Part shown: in pieces, positions 12,655 through 24,762 of the stretch
Layout: every line of letters starts with the position of its first letter
Numbering within the stretch: the stretch's first letter is position 1
Assembly: GCA_941918925.1 (NCBI GenBank)
Contig: OW799237.1
Location: 110,888,515-110,952,514 of the forward strand
DNA: 64,000 bases
From: Phyto melanocephala
Lineage: Eukaryota > Arthropoda > Insecta > Diptera > Rhinophoridae
Direction: 5' to 3'
Notes under the pieces: model-generated
Database searches by the model: none
Seen by the model: the letters and a program-made list of their open reading frames with translations, nothing else
Told to the model about the DNA's origin: nothing
Made by a program: the position numbers and the translations under genes

Positions 12655-13560
12655 AGTGCGTAGAATAGGAGTGACCTTAAAGAGAGCTTCGACACCAGGA
12701 TGTATATGAATGGTTCCAGGATGAGGTATAGGGTTGGATCTGGAGTCTTCTCTAGTAAGCTAGGTATAGAGCTCTTTTCCTGCCTTCCGGATGAATGCAG
12801 CGTAATATTCAATATCTGAAATATTCAATATCTGGGTGGTATGTAGGATACGGAATGATAAGAATACTCCCGGAAATATCGCTTTTTTTGCCAAAAGTCA
12901 GGCGACACTTTTGTCACTCAGGTCATGCGTCACTACATTTAAATTAGTCGGTCAATGCAGGAAAGAGTTGCCAAGCTTTGGTCAATTGACTGACGTTGCT
13001 CTAGTCTAGGTCCCTGCACATAGGGGCCACTTTGGTAGTGAGCAGGCGAATGAGCTTGACAAAAGGGGATCTGCTTTAGATATATTTAATGCAAATGCAG
13101 TTACAATCCCGTTGGGAATTATTTAAAGCGAAATCTCTAGACTCTTTCTCGAAAAAGCCGAGAACAGGAGGCGTACAGGAGGAGAAAACTGGAAGTTAGA
13201 AGTAACTAGATGTTAGAGAAACATGCAAGCCAAGTTTAATGACCACTGTCACAGCTATCGGGGTTTGCATAATGAGATATCGGTATTCCGCCTTCTTTGC
13301 GAATGTCCTGCACTGGCTGTCACGAGACACATAATCTTAGGCAACCATATTATTAATAACCTCTCTGAGATATCTGAGCTCAGACTTAATGATCTGTTAA
13401 GATATTTCACGACTAAGTGGTGGATTCGATTATATCATAAAGGCCTGATATCCCTATTATCTCCAGGTGTTTACAGTTTGCATAGGAGTTTATATCTTAC
13501 TTGCACTGTGGGACATTTTGAGTTTCTACTTTTTCGTTACTCAAGGTCTTGATAACTGCT
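12655..13560 (+). pseudogene. Relic of a non-LTR retrotransposon ORF2: RNase H and C-terminal zinc region
   Basis: Broken + strand frames give a recognisable order. MNGSRMRYRVGSGVFSSKL followed by a CLPDECS-like segment (about 12700-12800) fits the start of a LINE RNase H domain. VPAHRGHFGSERANELDKRG (about 13010-13070) matches the conserved second half, whose HxGxxGNExADELAK signature is familiar. An LLCECPALAVTR segment (about 13290-13330) matches the cysteine-containing tail after RNase H. Several frameshifts separate these pieces, so it is dead. It resembles the relic at 47327-48242 in domain order. The clade (I, Jockey or LOA type) is not resolved. Confidence 0.65.
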
Positions 13561-13879
13561 TAACTGTCTGTGAAAATAAGATTGGAAGGTTCATTTTCAG
13601 TTCCCTTTAACCATTTAAAACCGTTCGTTATTGCCATTATTTAAGCGTGAAAAACAGTATTGTGATCTGGAAGGCGAAAGTATTTACTTCCATTTTAGTG
13701 GGGTCACCAATTTTTGGTCCGTGTGTACAAATATACCAATTTTGGAAACCTTGGGTAATCCTCACTCTAATTACTTTATATTATTTCCTCTCTTCTGGAA
13801 TTCTAGTGCTGCCGTTGGGATTTTATCATATGTTACATTTGTGATTTTTCTCAAGAGCAGGAATCAATTATTCTTTGTA

Positions 13880-14290
13880 ATCTGGTTGCCTCTTTGTATA
13901 TATTGGTAATCATCGACCCATAGCGCTCGCCGTTGACGGTGATGGCCTGGCTAACATCGTTTTCAAGGAATGAATCGAAAATTCCGCCACCTAAAATTTT
14001 CTGCCAAACAGTGACTATTTCGTAATGCATTGAAAGCTCTTGGATCTCATGTGCATTGGTAAGGTTCCATATTCAATAATTATGTTTGTTGACATACCCA
14101 TTCATTACAATGATCTGCTCTAGGGTCCATTTAGAGAACACACGTCGTTTACCTGCAATTCAGGTACAGTCCCATGTCACGTCTGCCTCTGATTCTCATG
14201 CATACTCTCGCGGACAACGGCAACGTTTTGGGCAGATCTTTCGTTTCATCGTAGTTACTGAACCAGTGAACTTAAATTTATCCTCCACAC
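13880..14290 (-). pseudogene. Relic of a rosa-like mariner transposase
   Basis: The reverse complement contains pieces such as NDVGQAITVNGE-like sequence (around 13920-13970) and PMHMRSKSFQCI (around 14020-14050). These correspond to the region between the first and second catalytic aspartates of mosquito/fly rosa-type transposases. Frames are broken throughout. A related fragment lies at 16205-16295 and a longer relic at 16760-17640. The upstream limit is uncertain. Confidence 0.5.
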
Positions 14291-16204
14291 TGCAAATATT
14301 CCTCTCGATAGGATGATTATGGTGACCGTACAAATTTTATCTGTTATTCCTTATACCCGTTCATGGTGGTTCAACAAATTTAACTTCAACATTTGGTTGC
14401 TATCAACAGTCAAAATTTGAAAATCCTTATTAAATGATCCATCAGAAAACTTTTGTTAAACTAAATAATTTTCTAATTATTTTTTCTAAATATACCCACG
14501 TTAGTAGCACTCATTTTTTACATATAAACCAAATATAAATATATTTCATATACGGGTCAATAGGTCCATATTCCATCTGTCACTTGACTTAACAATTAGC
14601 AAAACTATCAACAATTTTAAGAGAAAACATAATAAATTGAGTTGATAATTTCATCAAAACCATATATTTATTGAAAATAATATACAATGACAACTACTAC
14701 ATTTTCGAGTACGTAAAAACTATCAAATTACCGACATGGCCAAACGACTTTAACCAAATCACAACAAAGCAGCAGCAGACTTAACAACAATAACAACTAC
14801 TAACATACATAACACCTTAATGTGAATGATACATTCATACATACTTACATATCCACATACTCACATACATATGTATGTGTGTATGAAAATTCGTATGTGA
14901 CTATGCAAGTAAAAATGTATGAAAATGCCCACCATCTCATATAAATGTTTATTATTAAGATTCGTCTAAGTACAATGCAACATGACACCTTAACATGACA
15001 ACAAAATGTGCTCCCGTAAGTGTGTGTAAAGAGTTGTAAAGTTTTTTGAAAATTGCAAGTTACAGATGCAGCAACATTTACAACGAATTGAATAAACGAG
15101 CGAAATGAGATAAAATTATTGGCATGAAAACCAAAACCAACAAAATAACGGGGGAAACAAATTAAACGAATGCAAAAAACTACATTGTAACAAATCGACG
15201 TTGTTGTTGACGACGTTATTGCCAGCAAATGCCAACATCCATACGAAATAAAAGAACACACAACTGCCAAACTTAATAACAATAAATGCTGCAGATCTCC
15301 ATTGAAACTGTACTCCAGCAACAATAAGCGTTCATACTTAACGAAAAAGAGACTTGTACTCCAATAACTTTTATTTTGTTGTTGCAATTTTTTGCAGGAT
15401 AATGGCAATTTGTGCAGTTGCATACACACACAGAAATTAAAATCAAAACGAATTGGGTGAACTTCTCACTTCATGAAATGCCCCTCAGCCACTTCTTTTG
15501 CCATATCAAAATCAAATCGCTTTTTTAACTGGCTTTTGAGACCATTTTTTCAGTAAAATTTCGTTTTCGAAATATTTTTGTTGTTGTTTATTTTTTTTTT
15601 TTGATTTTTTTTTAAACGATCTAACACCTTTAAGCCATAATATGGTTGCAACGTTCATTTAAGTGCCACAAAAGTGTTAAACTAACAACAAGTATGCTTT
15701 TTTGTCGTAATCTACAATAATAACAACAACAAGAAGAGCAACAATAACAACATAAATACAACTCTAATAGATGACAATACTAGACAGCACGCAATATTCT
15801 AAACAAAAAAGATATTCGAACTTAAGGGTTTTCCAATAGTGGCGACTTGTTGGCGAAATGGGTAAAAATATATTAACGAAATTCTTATTTTGGTTTAAGA
15901 AGGCCATGCATGAAATTATCTATTGAATATGATAACGTTTAAATGTCAGCCTTGTCTTTGCACGGGGGCATGGCTGGGAGAGATCATATTTTAAATGTCT
16001 ATGCCTCAGAGATCAGGTAATGGCCTTGTAGGTCTATGTCTCTATGTCCACAAACATTTTAACAGGTGTGAATCTTACAATTTTCGCAGTAAGTTCTAGG
16101 CAATAAAGAATTTCCATTGTGACGTTATGCTGTAACCACATGGCATGCAGGCCCATATAAAAATGTGTTTTGTTTTTAGCCAGACAAATTTGATTTTTAT
16201 TAAT
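14291..16204. other. Non-coding stretch with a CAA/ACA-rich block
   Basis: Positions 14690-15480 are less AT-rich than their surroundings and rich in CAACAA, GCAGCAGCAG and ACATACAT words. This leaves a 194-codon minus-strand frame open (14845-15429). The frame starts at GTG, is biased to Cys, Phe and Ser, and shows no domain, so I do not call it a gene. Blocks like this are common in fly regulatory DNA. Confidence 0.4.
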
Positions 16205-16295
16205 CTATAATATTTTTCGTCGACCGTAATGACCTACCTAACGTAGTTTTCGAAAAAGTACGGATGCCTTCGGTCGCAAACGCTAGACAAACTTA
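16205..16295 (-). pseudogene. Short mariner transposase fossil
   Basis: The reverse complement reads a YFFENYV segment followed by a VITVD-like segment, as in rosa-type transposases between the first and second catalytic Asp. It is isolated and broken. Confidence 0.4.
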
Positions 16296-16759
16296 TAGTT
16301 GGTGTCATCCAAGTAAACTTAAGCAACTTGTTTTTAATTATCTCTTCAAATTGCTTGTGTATTTTCCTACAAAAATTCTGTTCTAGCAACTCCTGTTCGA
16401 AGATATACAAAACTAAACGGCAACACTTGCTGAAATAAGCTTGCCTTGTCTTAACAATATGTTCGTTAACCTAGACATCTAACTTAAGCTTAAATATAAT
16501 TTTTCAGCGAAAATATGTGTCTTCTTTTAAAACTTTTAGAAGACTATTCAAAAAACAAATACTAAGTTTGAATTTTTTTGGAAAAAATTTTCTATAATAT
16601 GGACGATGACTAAGAGATAATTTTTATATAGAAAATTTGTTAGGCGAACGAACAATTAGAAAAAGATTTTTATTTATTAATATTTGTTTTTTTTTATTCA
16701 GTGTCATTTTTATTTTTTGCAAGTGGAAACTCTGAAATTTGACAGCTGTCACATATACT

Positions 16760-17640
16760 TGTTTCGATTATTGTGATAACTTATTACAAAAGTCTGAAAA
16801 GTTATGCTGAAACCGCTCGCATACTTCAAAGAAATTTCAGTCGAAAGCGTTTAGCTAATGTGTCAGCCATTTGAAGAATGGTCAAACAATTTATAGATAC
16901 TGAGTCAGTTATGGACAGAAAGACTCTTGTGCGTCAAAGTACCGGTCGGTATCTTAAAACATTGTTGTTGTGAACGAGAGTGTCGTCGGAAACCCTAAAA
17001 TATCAATTCGGCATCGTTGTCAACAACTTCAAATTTCTCGAAGCACTACACAGTGATTTTTGATAAAAGATCTCCCCTTTATGCATAAAAAATTCAGCTT
17101 ACTCAGAACCTTAAACTAACAGACAATGACAAGGGGCTGCATTTCGTTCAATGGGTAGTTGTCAATGTCAGTTTTTAGATAAAATGGCTTTGTGAATACA
17201 CAAAAATCTCGAATTGTCTGGTCCGGATTTTGGTCAGGCGGCGTGATTGGGCTTTGAGCTTTTGAAAATGAGGCCGAAATTGCAGTGACTGTGAACGGCA
17301 TTCGTTACAGGAACATGAAAACGAAGTTCTTGTGGCATAAACTGGATGGTATGGATCTGATCGACAAAACGGTGCCACCTGCCACAGAGCACATGAAACA
17401 AATCATTAAGTGCAGCAACGATTTCAAGAAAAAATTATCTCAAGTAATTTTGATGTCAACTGGTCACCAAGACCATGCGAATTAATGCCGTATGATTTTT
17501 TTGTGGGATTTGTGAAATCACAGGATTATGCGAAAAAACCAGAAACAATTTCTGAGTTTAGATTTGAGATCGAAAAAGTCATCTCAGTGAAAAAGACATG
17601 GCAAACTTAATGTATCGGAGCCGGTGGGGCGATTTGATGG
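16760..17640 (+). pseudogene. Decayed rosa-like mariner transposase gene
   Basis: Successive + strand frames match a mariner-type transposase in the right order. YAETARILQ-like helix-turn-helix sequence (about 16805) is followed by a linker, AEIAVTVNGIRYRNMKTKFL (about 17276-17330), and finally NWSPRPCELMPYDFF with VKSQDYAKKPETI (about 17455-17560). The last part aligns with the C terminus of the element at 62752-63655 (NWPPRSCDLTPLDFF). At least three frame changes and several stops break it. No terminal inverted repeats were found. Confidence 0.6.
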
Positions 17641-19780
17641 ATTTTTTCATTTAAAACTTGATAAAAACATGTCTTCTTTTCAATCTTATAAAAACAGCAG
17701 AACTATCTTAAAAAGGACGTGTTTTTATATAAAAATGAAAAAGTGAATTTTTACTCAGACACCCTTAAATTTAAAATTATTATATCTTTAATTGTACATA
17801 AACATATATATTTTATTTGAAATATTGTTACTCGTTAATAGCCCTGATGATGTCTTTCAATTAGAGTTGGGACAATCGGTTACTTTCAACCTTGTTCATT
17901 TTTAACACAAACCACAATGCAATTTAATAGGGGTTCGTGCAAAGAACGAACGAGACTGTTGGAAAAAAATGAACTAAAGTATTGATTTCGGTCCAACTCT
18001 ACATTCAATAGATGAAAAAATATAAAGAAAATAAAATTATTTCTTAAAAAACCAGACCTCAAGATTGATTATTTTTAGATAAAAAATGTATAAATTTAAA
18101 ATTTATTCTCCAATTGCCAAAAATTAATGAATGAATTTATCAAAATCATTTATTTATCACAAATGGTAACCCTAAATGATTTTATGTATGTATTTGTGTT
18201 TGTTTTAGCACACTGCTCATGCTCAAGCCGTTAGTGTTTAAATTGTAAATTGAATTTAGTTTAAAGGAGTGAAATTCAGTGTTTTGTACCATTTGCTCAG
18301 TATAATTTTCAATTGTTGGTTGCTGTATGATGATTGGACTTTTTTTTTTTACTGAATCACGTAACGAGCAAATTTCGTTTTAAAAACAATTTATTTGTTT
18401 GTTTATTCGTTTATTTAGCGAAGTGGGCTGATTTCCTTTTAGCTCTGCTAAAGTTGTTAGATTGAAGGTAGTTTTTTCTTTTTGCTGGCTGATTTGTTTT
18501 GTTGTTATTTAACAGTCAATATACAAAAATGCTTGTTATGGCTGCCGTTTTCTCATCAACACTAGTGTAGTAGACGTCATCAGCTTTAGCTTCATCGTCA
18601 TCAACAGCATCATCATTGTCGTTAAGAGTAACAGCAGCAGAAATGGTTTCATTATTATGGCTGGTTACAACTGTTGTTAGCGTTTTATTTTTATTTACTT
18701 AATTTTTTTTTTTTTTGGAAAATTTGTAGCTTTTTTGTTGTTGTTTTCCTTATTTTCGGTAATTGAATTTAGAGTTTGTTAAGTGTAAATTGTTAAAAAG
18801 CCTGGTGTAGATTTAAACTCATGCTGCACTAAACTAACAAAAAGTGAAGAAAAAAATTTTAAGCATTTGAAATCTTAAACGTATCTATTGAACTATCTGT
18901 TGTTATAACATGACTTTACTTCCAAGTTTGTTAACTTTATACACGTTGTATTTATGCATTAAGGCTGCTGTTAGTTAGTTGTCCATTTGTTTGTTGTTGT
19001 TGTTTTTTTTCTAGTTGCTGCTGTCAGCCTCACGAGTAATTTTTTCTTATGGCTATTGGCTTGTTATTCTTGAATTTCTTGTGATTTTTTTTCAGCATAT
19101 TTTGGGTGTTAATTATTTAACGGCCATGTGTAAATTGAAATTTTAACAATATATATCTCTGCGACTCGTTAATTTATTGCACGCGTTAAAACTAAAATCG
19201 TTAACGTTTATTTTATTTTCAGTTTCTATTTATTTATTTATTTTTATTTCTTGTTGATTTTCAATTAATTCTCAATTTAGCAAGTGCGTCTTGGTAACAC
19301 TGCAGCAGCATTCTGCATTTCAAATCAGTTTTCAATGTGTGTGTTTCTATTTGTTGCTGCTCAAATATTTGTTAAATATTCAATCAATCAATTTTCAAGA
19401 TTCTTTTTTGCTATAAATATTTTACTTACGATATTAATCGTGAACATAAAATCTCCGATAAATTGAAAAGATAAAATAGTTTGCTCAACTTGCACTCAGT
19501 TATTTGTAATTTTGCTTTAAAGTGATGTGAAAAAAAATTCAACAATTAATTAATACAAGAATAATATGCGAAAAACAACAAGGCAGACTATGAGATATTT
19601 TTCGAATAAATTCGGTGTGAAAATTTTGTAAATTAACGAGAGAATACTTCGTCGAACTAGAGCTGAGTTTTATAAAAAGTAGGTACAGAACTGGTAAAAT
19701 TTGGGAAAGAAAGGCCATAATCAAGTATCAGTCGGTAATGTCCTTCATGCTAAACCTAAATTTCGCATCCGCCTTTCTTT
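17641..19780. other. Non-coding stretch with CA/GC-richer islands
   Basis: No gene recognised. The block at about 18540-18690 is richer in GC and in CATCATCG/AGCAGCAG words than its surroundings, and 18960-19340 carries TTGTTGTTG runs. These are candidate conserved regulatory sequences only by texture. Confidence 0.4.
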
Positions 19781-20597
19781 TTATACCCTTCACACAGTGA
19801 AAAAGGGTATATATAGGTTTGTCATTCCGTGTGAAAATTCTACAATTTTCATTTCCGACCCCATAAAGTATATATTTTCTGAAAGCTTATGAATAGGGGA
19901 GTCGATTAAGCTCTGTCAGTATGTCAGTCTGTCCGTGTGTATGTTGAAATCAACTTTTTGAAGCCCCCCGACATCGCCTGGAATCGGGTGAGGTATTAAA
20001 ATATCATATTCGGGAGTAGATCGGTATTGAAAATCAGAAACATCGGTACATTAGCAACTGAGATATGAGCAAAAACCCACAGCCACCTCGTTTTTTTTTT
20101 AACACAAATACAACATACAACAACAACATACATATATACAGACGTGGTATACTGGATAGAGTAAATGTGGCATCGAACCCCAGCTGAGCCCAAAAAATTT
20201 TTTTGTTTTATTTTTTATTTTATATATTATTTATATTTTTATTATTTTTTTAATTTTTTTATTTTTTTTTATTTGTTTTTCTATTTTTTTCTTATTTTTT
20301 TAATTAATTTTTTTGTAATTTTTTTTATTTTATATTTATTATTTATATTTTTTTTTATATCTCTTTTTTTTTGTTTTTTTTTTGGAATTTCTTTTTTATT
20401 GTTTTTAATATTTTTTTTTAACACACATACATACGTAAATTTATTATTTTCCAATGGGATGTTTTTATATATGTTTTTTATAAGTATGTACGTATTTCAT
20501 ATGGGATGAATGGTGATACAAACTACTGTTATTGCATGACTACACGTTGTGAAGGGTATATAAGATTTGGCACGGCCGAATATAGCACTGTTACTTG
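19781..20597 (+). mobile_element. DINE-1/mini-me-like element, copy 4
   Basis: Forward copy. 5' TATACCCTTCACACAGTG with AAAAGGGTATATATAGG; core ATAAAGTATATATTTTCTGA near 19863; GTCTGTCCGT run near 19925; tRNA-like block near 20147-20190; T-rich tract to about 20425; subterminal TTGTGAAGGGTATATAAGAT; hairpin around GGCACGGCC; terminus TGTTACTTG. A 114-codon Phe-rich frame across the T-rich tract is an artefact of poly(T). Confidence 0.8.
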
Positions 20598-20708
20598 CTT
20601 ATAAGTGTGTACGTATTTCATATGTATACAAACTATTGTTATTGCGTGAATACACGTTGTGAAGGGTATATAAGATTCGGCACGGACGAATATAGCACTC
20701 TTACTTGT
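20598..20708 (+). repeat. Tandem duplicate of the DINE-1-like 3' terminus
   Basis: Immediately after copy 4, about 111 bp repeat its last segment: TGTACGTATTTCATATG, ACACGTTGTGAAGGGTATAT, a degraded hairpin around GGCACGGAC, and TCTTACTTG followed by TT. The two termini differ at several positions, so this is not a recent duplication. Confidence 0.75.
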
Positions 20709-21646
20709 TAGAAACTGAATTAAAAATAATTTTAATAACACAAAAAAGAACTCCTTATGTATTGAAAATATATGATACCTCAACTTTGAACACCCTTTAC
20801 AAAAGAATATGCTACAACTAAATTTAGAATCATATTTTAATTATCCAGTTTTAATTGATGCAAGATATTTACAAACAATCATCATTTACAGAATCACAGC
20901 AAATGTAATAAAATAGTCAAATCAAAAGATTTCTCCTAAAATCTATTGATATAAAGTTAAAAGCAAAAAAATTTAATGTATGAACTAATAACAGTCTATG
21001 TACATATGAACAAGCTTATGTGTACTTGTGTATATGTGCTTACAAAATACACAGACAGCAATTAAAAGGTAAAAGAACAGGTTTTATTAAAAAAAAAAAA
21101 AATAGGGCCGAGATAAAAACGAATTGAAAAGAAAATGGACAATAGTTAGACATTGCAGATACATTTTATTATGTACGTATGTATGTATGTATGTATGTGT
21201 ATGAAAATATAAACGTAAGTACTATGTATGTGAATATGTAGATATATTCCACTGATTGTGTATTTTGCAGTTGTAGATATAATTTTTAAATGCTTAATCA
21301 AAATGTTGATTACTGCAGATGCTATAAAAACTAAAGAACAAACATCTCGGACAAAGGGCGTAGATAGAAGGGAAATAAATTTAATTTAATTAAGTGTTAA
21401 TAGGTATTTAACTTTTAAAAATTTAGACATGCCCGATGATTTGCGGGTTTTAATTTTAACACCAATTATACCTTATATTGAAATAACAGTAAATCGTTTT
21501 TACGTTGTTTGGTAGCTGTTTCTAGTGTTTTGTTAACACGTTGCTCTACACGTTCAATATTTTCTTTGCTTAGTTGTAATGAAAGCTATTGAATTTTTAA
21601 GCCTTACGGTGACTTTTGGCCCATCCTGTTTAAATTATTGATTTAA
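20709..21646. other. Non-coding stretch with (TATG)n microsatellite
   Basis: The only structure noted is a short perfect TATG run at about 21174-21199. No gene is supportable. Confidence 0.45.
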
Positions 21647-22228
21647 TTATACCCTTCACAAAAAGTCAAAAAGGATATATATTTGTAGGTAGGGTTTTCC
21701 GTGTGAAATTTCTACAGTTATTATTTCCTTATAAATAGGGGAGTCGATTAAGCGATGTCAGTCTGTCCATGTGTATGTTAAAAAAAACTTTTTGAAGCCC
21801 CCCGACATCGCCCGCGTGCGGTATTGAAATATTAGAAATATTCGAGAGCAGATCGGTGTTGAAAATCGGAAAAATCGTTACATAAACAACTGAGATATAA
21901 GGACAAAACCACGACCACCTCGTTTTTTTCACAACAAACAACACATACATACAAGTGGTATACTGTTCAGAGTGAACGTTGCATCGAATCCCAGCTGAGC
22001 CAAACAATTTTTTTTATATATCTATTTTTTTTTTATTTTTTATATTTATATATTAATTTTTTTAATAAATTTTTTTTTAATTTTTTTTTACATAAACTCA
22101 ATTTATAATTTTACAATTCATATTCATATTAATGAGATGAAAGTTGATACAAACAATTGTTATTGCATGACTACACGTTGTGAAGGGTATATAAGATTCG
22201 GCACTGACGAATATAGCACTCTTACTTG
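21647..22228 (+). mobile_element. DINE-1/mini-me-like element, copy 5 (shortened)
   Basis: 5' TATACCCTTCACAAAAAG; gap in the core, so the GTCAGTCTGTCC run follows within 80 bp; tRNA-like block at about 21960-22005 containing GCATCGAATCCCAGCTGAGC; T-rich tract; 3' TTGTGAAGGGTATATAAGAT, degraded hairpin GGCACTGACGAA and TCTTACTTG followed by TT. Confidence 0.75.
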
Positions 22229-24010
22229 TTAAAGTCTAATTTCAATACGCATTTGCGTTATTTATTTTTAAATTAAGATTAAAATTGCCTTTTTGTTGTT
22301 ATTATTGTTATATCATTTTCTAAGTTCTAAATTCAGGCCCTTGTGTCGGAAGTGAACAAGTTTTTTGCTACGCATCTGCTGTTTTATCCAATACGAAAGA
22401 CAATTATTGCAAACTGATGCTTCATGGCTCTCTTATCACTTTGTACTAAGTAGAAGGTAGAAATTTTATCAGACACACATTAAAAAACATAGTGGTATTT
22501 ACAATCGTACATACAGCCTAGAAATAAGAAATATGTATAAGAATGTGTGAACTAAAGCCAGTAGATTTATTAGATAGTGTCAAAAGGAATAGATGATTTT
22601 ATAAAGTACTTTCTGAGGTAATTACAAGAACTTAAAAATGTATTAAAGATATTTACTAGATCTATTGACAGAATGTTAACTTCCAATTACTGTTTTTTAT
22701 ATCGTTTGAATAATTTAAATTTAAGAAAAGTTCTAAATATATTTATTTTAACATATTTAATATTTTCAATAAAATATAAATATTTTACACCAAATAAGGA
22801 AAAACAAAATTTTTTAAATTTAAAAATTAAATTTTTTAATAAGTTGCTAAATAAAAATGAAAACAAAGTTTAAGTATAGTTGGTAAATGTTCAAAAATTA
22901 AAAAAATTCGATTCCTAGCGACATATTTTAAATAATTATTTTGCACAAAGAAAGTAGAGAAACAAATTTAAATCAGAAAAGAAATTCGTAAATAAAGTAA
23001 ATGACTGAACTCATTTCAATTCGTAAGCTCCAATGTCGTAGAGTTGCACTTAATTAACAAATTCATACTATATAGTACAAGAAGAGATGAGCGCTAAACA
23101 TAACCTCAACTGACACTAACGTAAACACATACAAACTTACTATATTACACACTAGACCAAATTAGATTAAGGGTAGTCGTATCAGAAGGAAGCAACATTT
23201 TAGGATTATGTATGAGTTAAAATGAAAAGTTGAAGCACATTAGCACATATTAATTAAAGTTTACTATCTGTTAAAAGATAGAGCTTGCTATAAATCGTTA
23301 TCTTCGTTAGAATTTAATAACATCGGCGTATATTTGCCAAGCACCTGACATTTTCGCACAAAAGGCCGTTAATTTTGTGCCATATTTTATGTTTTAGCTG
23401 ATGATAAAATGCTTTTCTGCTATTTAAAAGAATTTTTCAATATTTTAATAAATTCTATTGCTAATTGAATTTCCTTAAGTGTATGCGTACAAACATCATT
23501 ATATAATTGAAGAAAAACAAATACTCGTTCCTGCTATGTAATAACAACTATGATAATGATTGTTATGATGACGAACAAGACAATGATCATCTTTTAACAA
23601 TAAAAAAATTAAAGGAAAAAGAAGAGTAAATAACATTGCACTCATATACTATTTACCACAGTACGAAAGGAAGTGGAAAAGAATTCGTTATGGGAAATGT
23701 GAAAAAACAGGAATTAATAACAGCAAGAGAGTAAGTAAGTGCAAGACAGAGATAGTTAAAAGAACTAAAGTCTCTGATGAGGCAAAACGAAAACACTATA
23801 TAAAATGCTGGCTCCCTTTTTGTGTGTGTGCACATGCAAAGGAATATTAATGAGTATTTGTAGTTGTGTTGTTGAATTTTTGTTATATTTATCTCTCTAT
23901 TTGTGAGGTCATCTCTTTCTAGCGTTAGTTGGAGAAAACATCCGTATCAGGAAAAAAAATTTAATAAAAATAATGTAGTCAAACATGTTGTGTATTTACT
24001 AAAAAGCACA
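22229..24010. other. Non-coding DNA immediately upstream of the inv promoter region
   Basis: No gene recognised. Frames at 22673-22873 and 23653-23835 are short and lack features. GAGAG-type words occur near 23727 (AAGAGAGTAAG) and 23890 (ATCTCTCTATT), the kind of site GAGA factor binds in flies, but isolated sites of this length are expected by chance. Confidence 0.4.
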
Positions 24011-24762
24011 CCCATTCAACGTCGACGTTCGGCGTTATCGTATACGTTGGCGTTCGGTATATTTTAAATACGTTGCGGGCTTTTATTATTTGCGCTCTTC
24101 AGTTACCTAACGCGTTCTGAGTTGTTATAACCGTAAAGCGGTTATACTGCGCGTCTGTGTTGCTTTGTTTTTTGGTTATTGCTGTTGTAGTTGTTGCGTT
24201 TTATTGCTTACACCGTAACCGCATTAGCTCAACGTACCGTATATACTTATAAACATACTAAAACAAAACAGATTTGCTGTTAAACTGCAAATTGATTTAA
24301 TGTTGTTGTTGCTGTTTGCGTAGTAATCATGCATGCGTAATTTTTTAACTATTTGTTTTAGTGCATTTTTTTGTTGAGATTTTGCGAAAAAAAAAAAACA
24401 AAATTAAATTAAATTGGTGTTAATAGCTTTAGATCATTGAATTGGAATTGCTGTTGTGTGTGGCTTAAATAAGCAATAAAAACTAAAAAGCTAACAAATC
24501 AATGAATTTTAATCGCTCTTATTGCCATCAGTCATTATTGAAATAACGGCTTATTTCTAATTGACCGTATTGAATAGACGTCAAATGCCAAACACAATGT
24601 TGGCAAAAACTTACCGACGGCTTTTGCGCAAGTAAACTTATTTTCTAAGCGTTTTAGAAAATATGGTGAAAAACTTAATACAATTTAATAATTTTAATAA
24701 AATAAATAGCTTTCAAAGTGTTTAATTTTTGTGCAATTATAATACATACTACATGCCATAAC
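24011..24762 (+). promoter_or_regulatory. inv: Probable inv promoter region and 5' UTR
   Basis: This stretch before the inv start codon is richer in CpG than its surroundings, with CGTCGACGTTCGGCG near 24020 and CGTTGGCGTTCGG near 24046. An initiator-like TTCAGTTA sits at 24099-24105, with the TA-rich ATTTTAAATA about 35 bp upstream. A small palindrome TAACCG-TAAAG-CGGTTA lies near 24127. A Pho-type GCCATAAC overlaps the sequence just 5' of the start codon. The transcription start is a guess, and nothing here proves promoter activity. Confidence 0.35.

Noticed and set aside
14845..15429. 194-codon minus-strand open frame
   Set aside because: It begins at GTG, is rich in Cys, Phe and Ser with no domain, and overlies a CAA-rich low-complexity block whose opposite strand is depleted of stops.
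20165..20509. 114-codon Phe-rich + strand frame
   Set aside because: It is the T-rich tract of a DINE-1-like element read as Phe, Leu and Ile codons.
22673..22873. 66-codon + strand frame near inv
   Set aside because: It is composed of Asn, Lys, Leu and Phe, as expected for AT-rich DNA, with no conserved feature or splice context.
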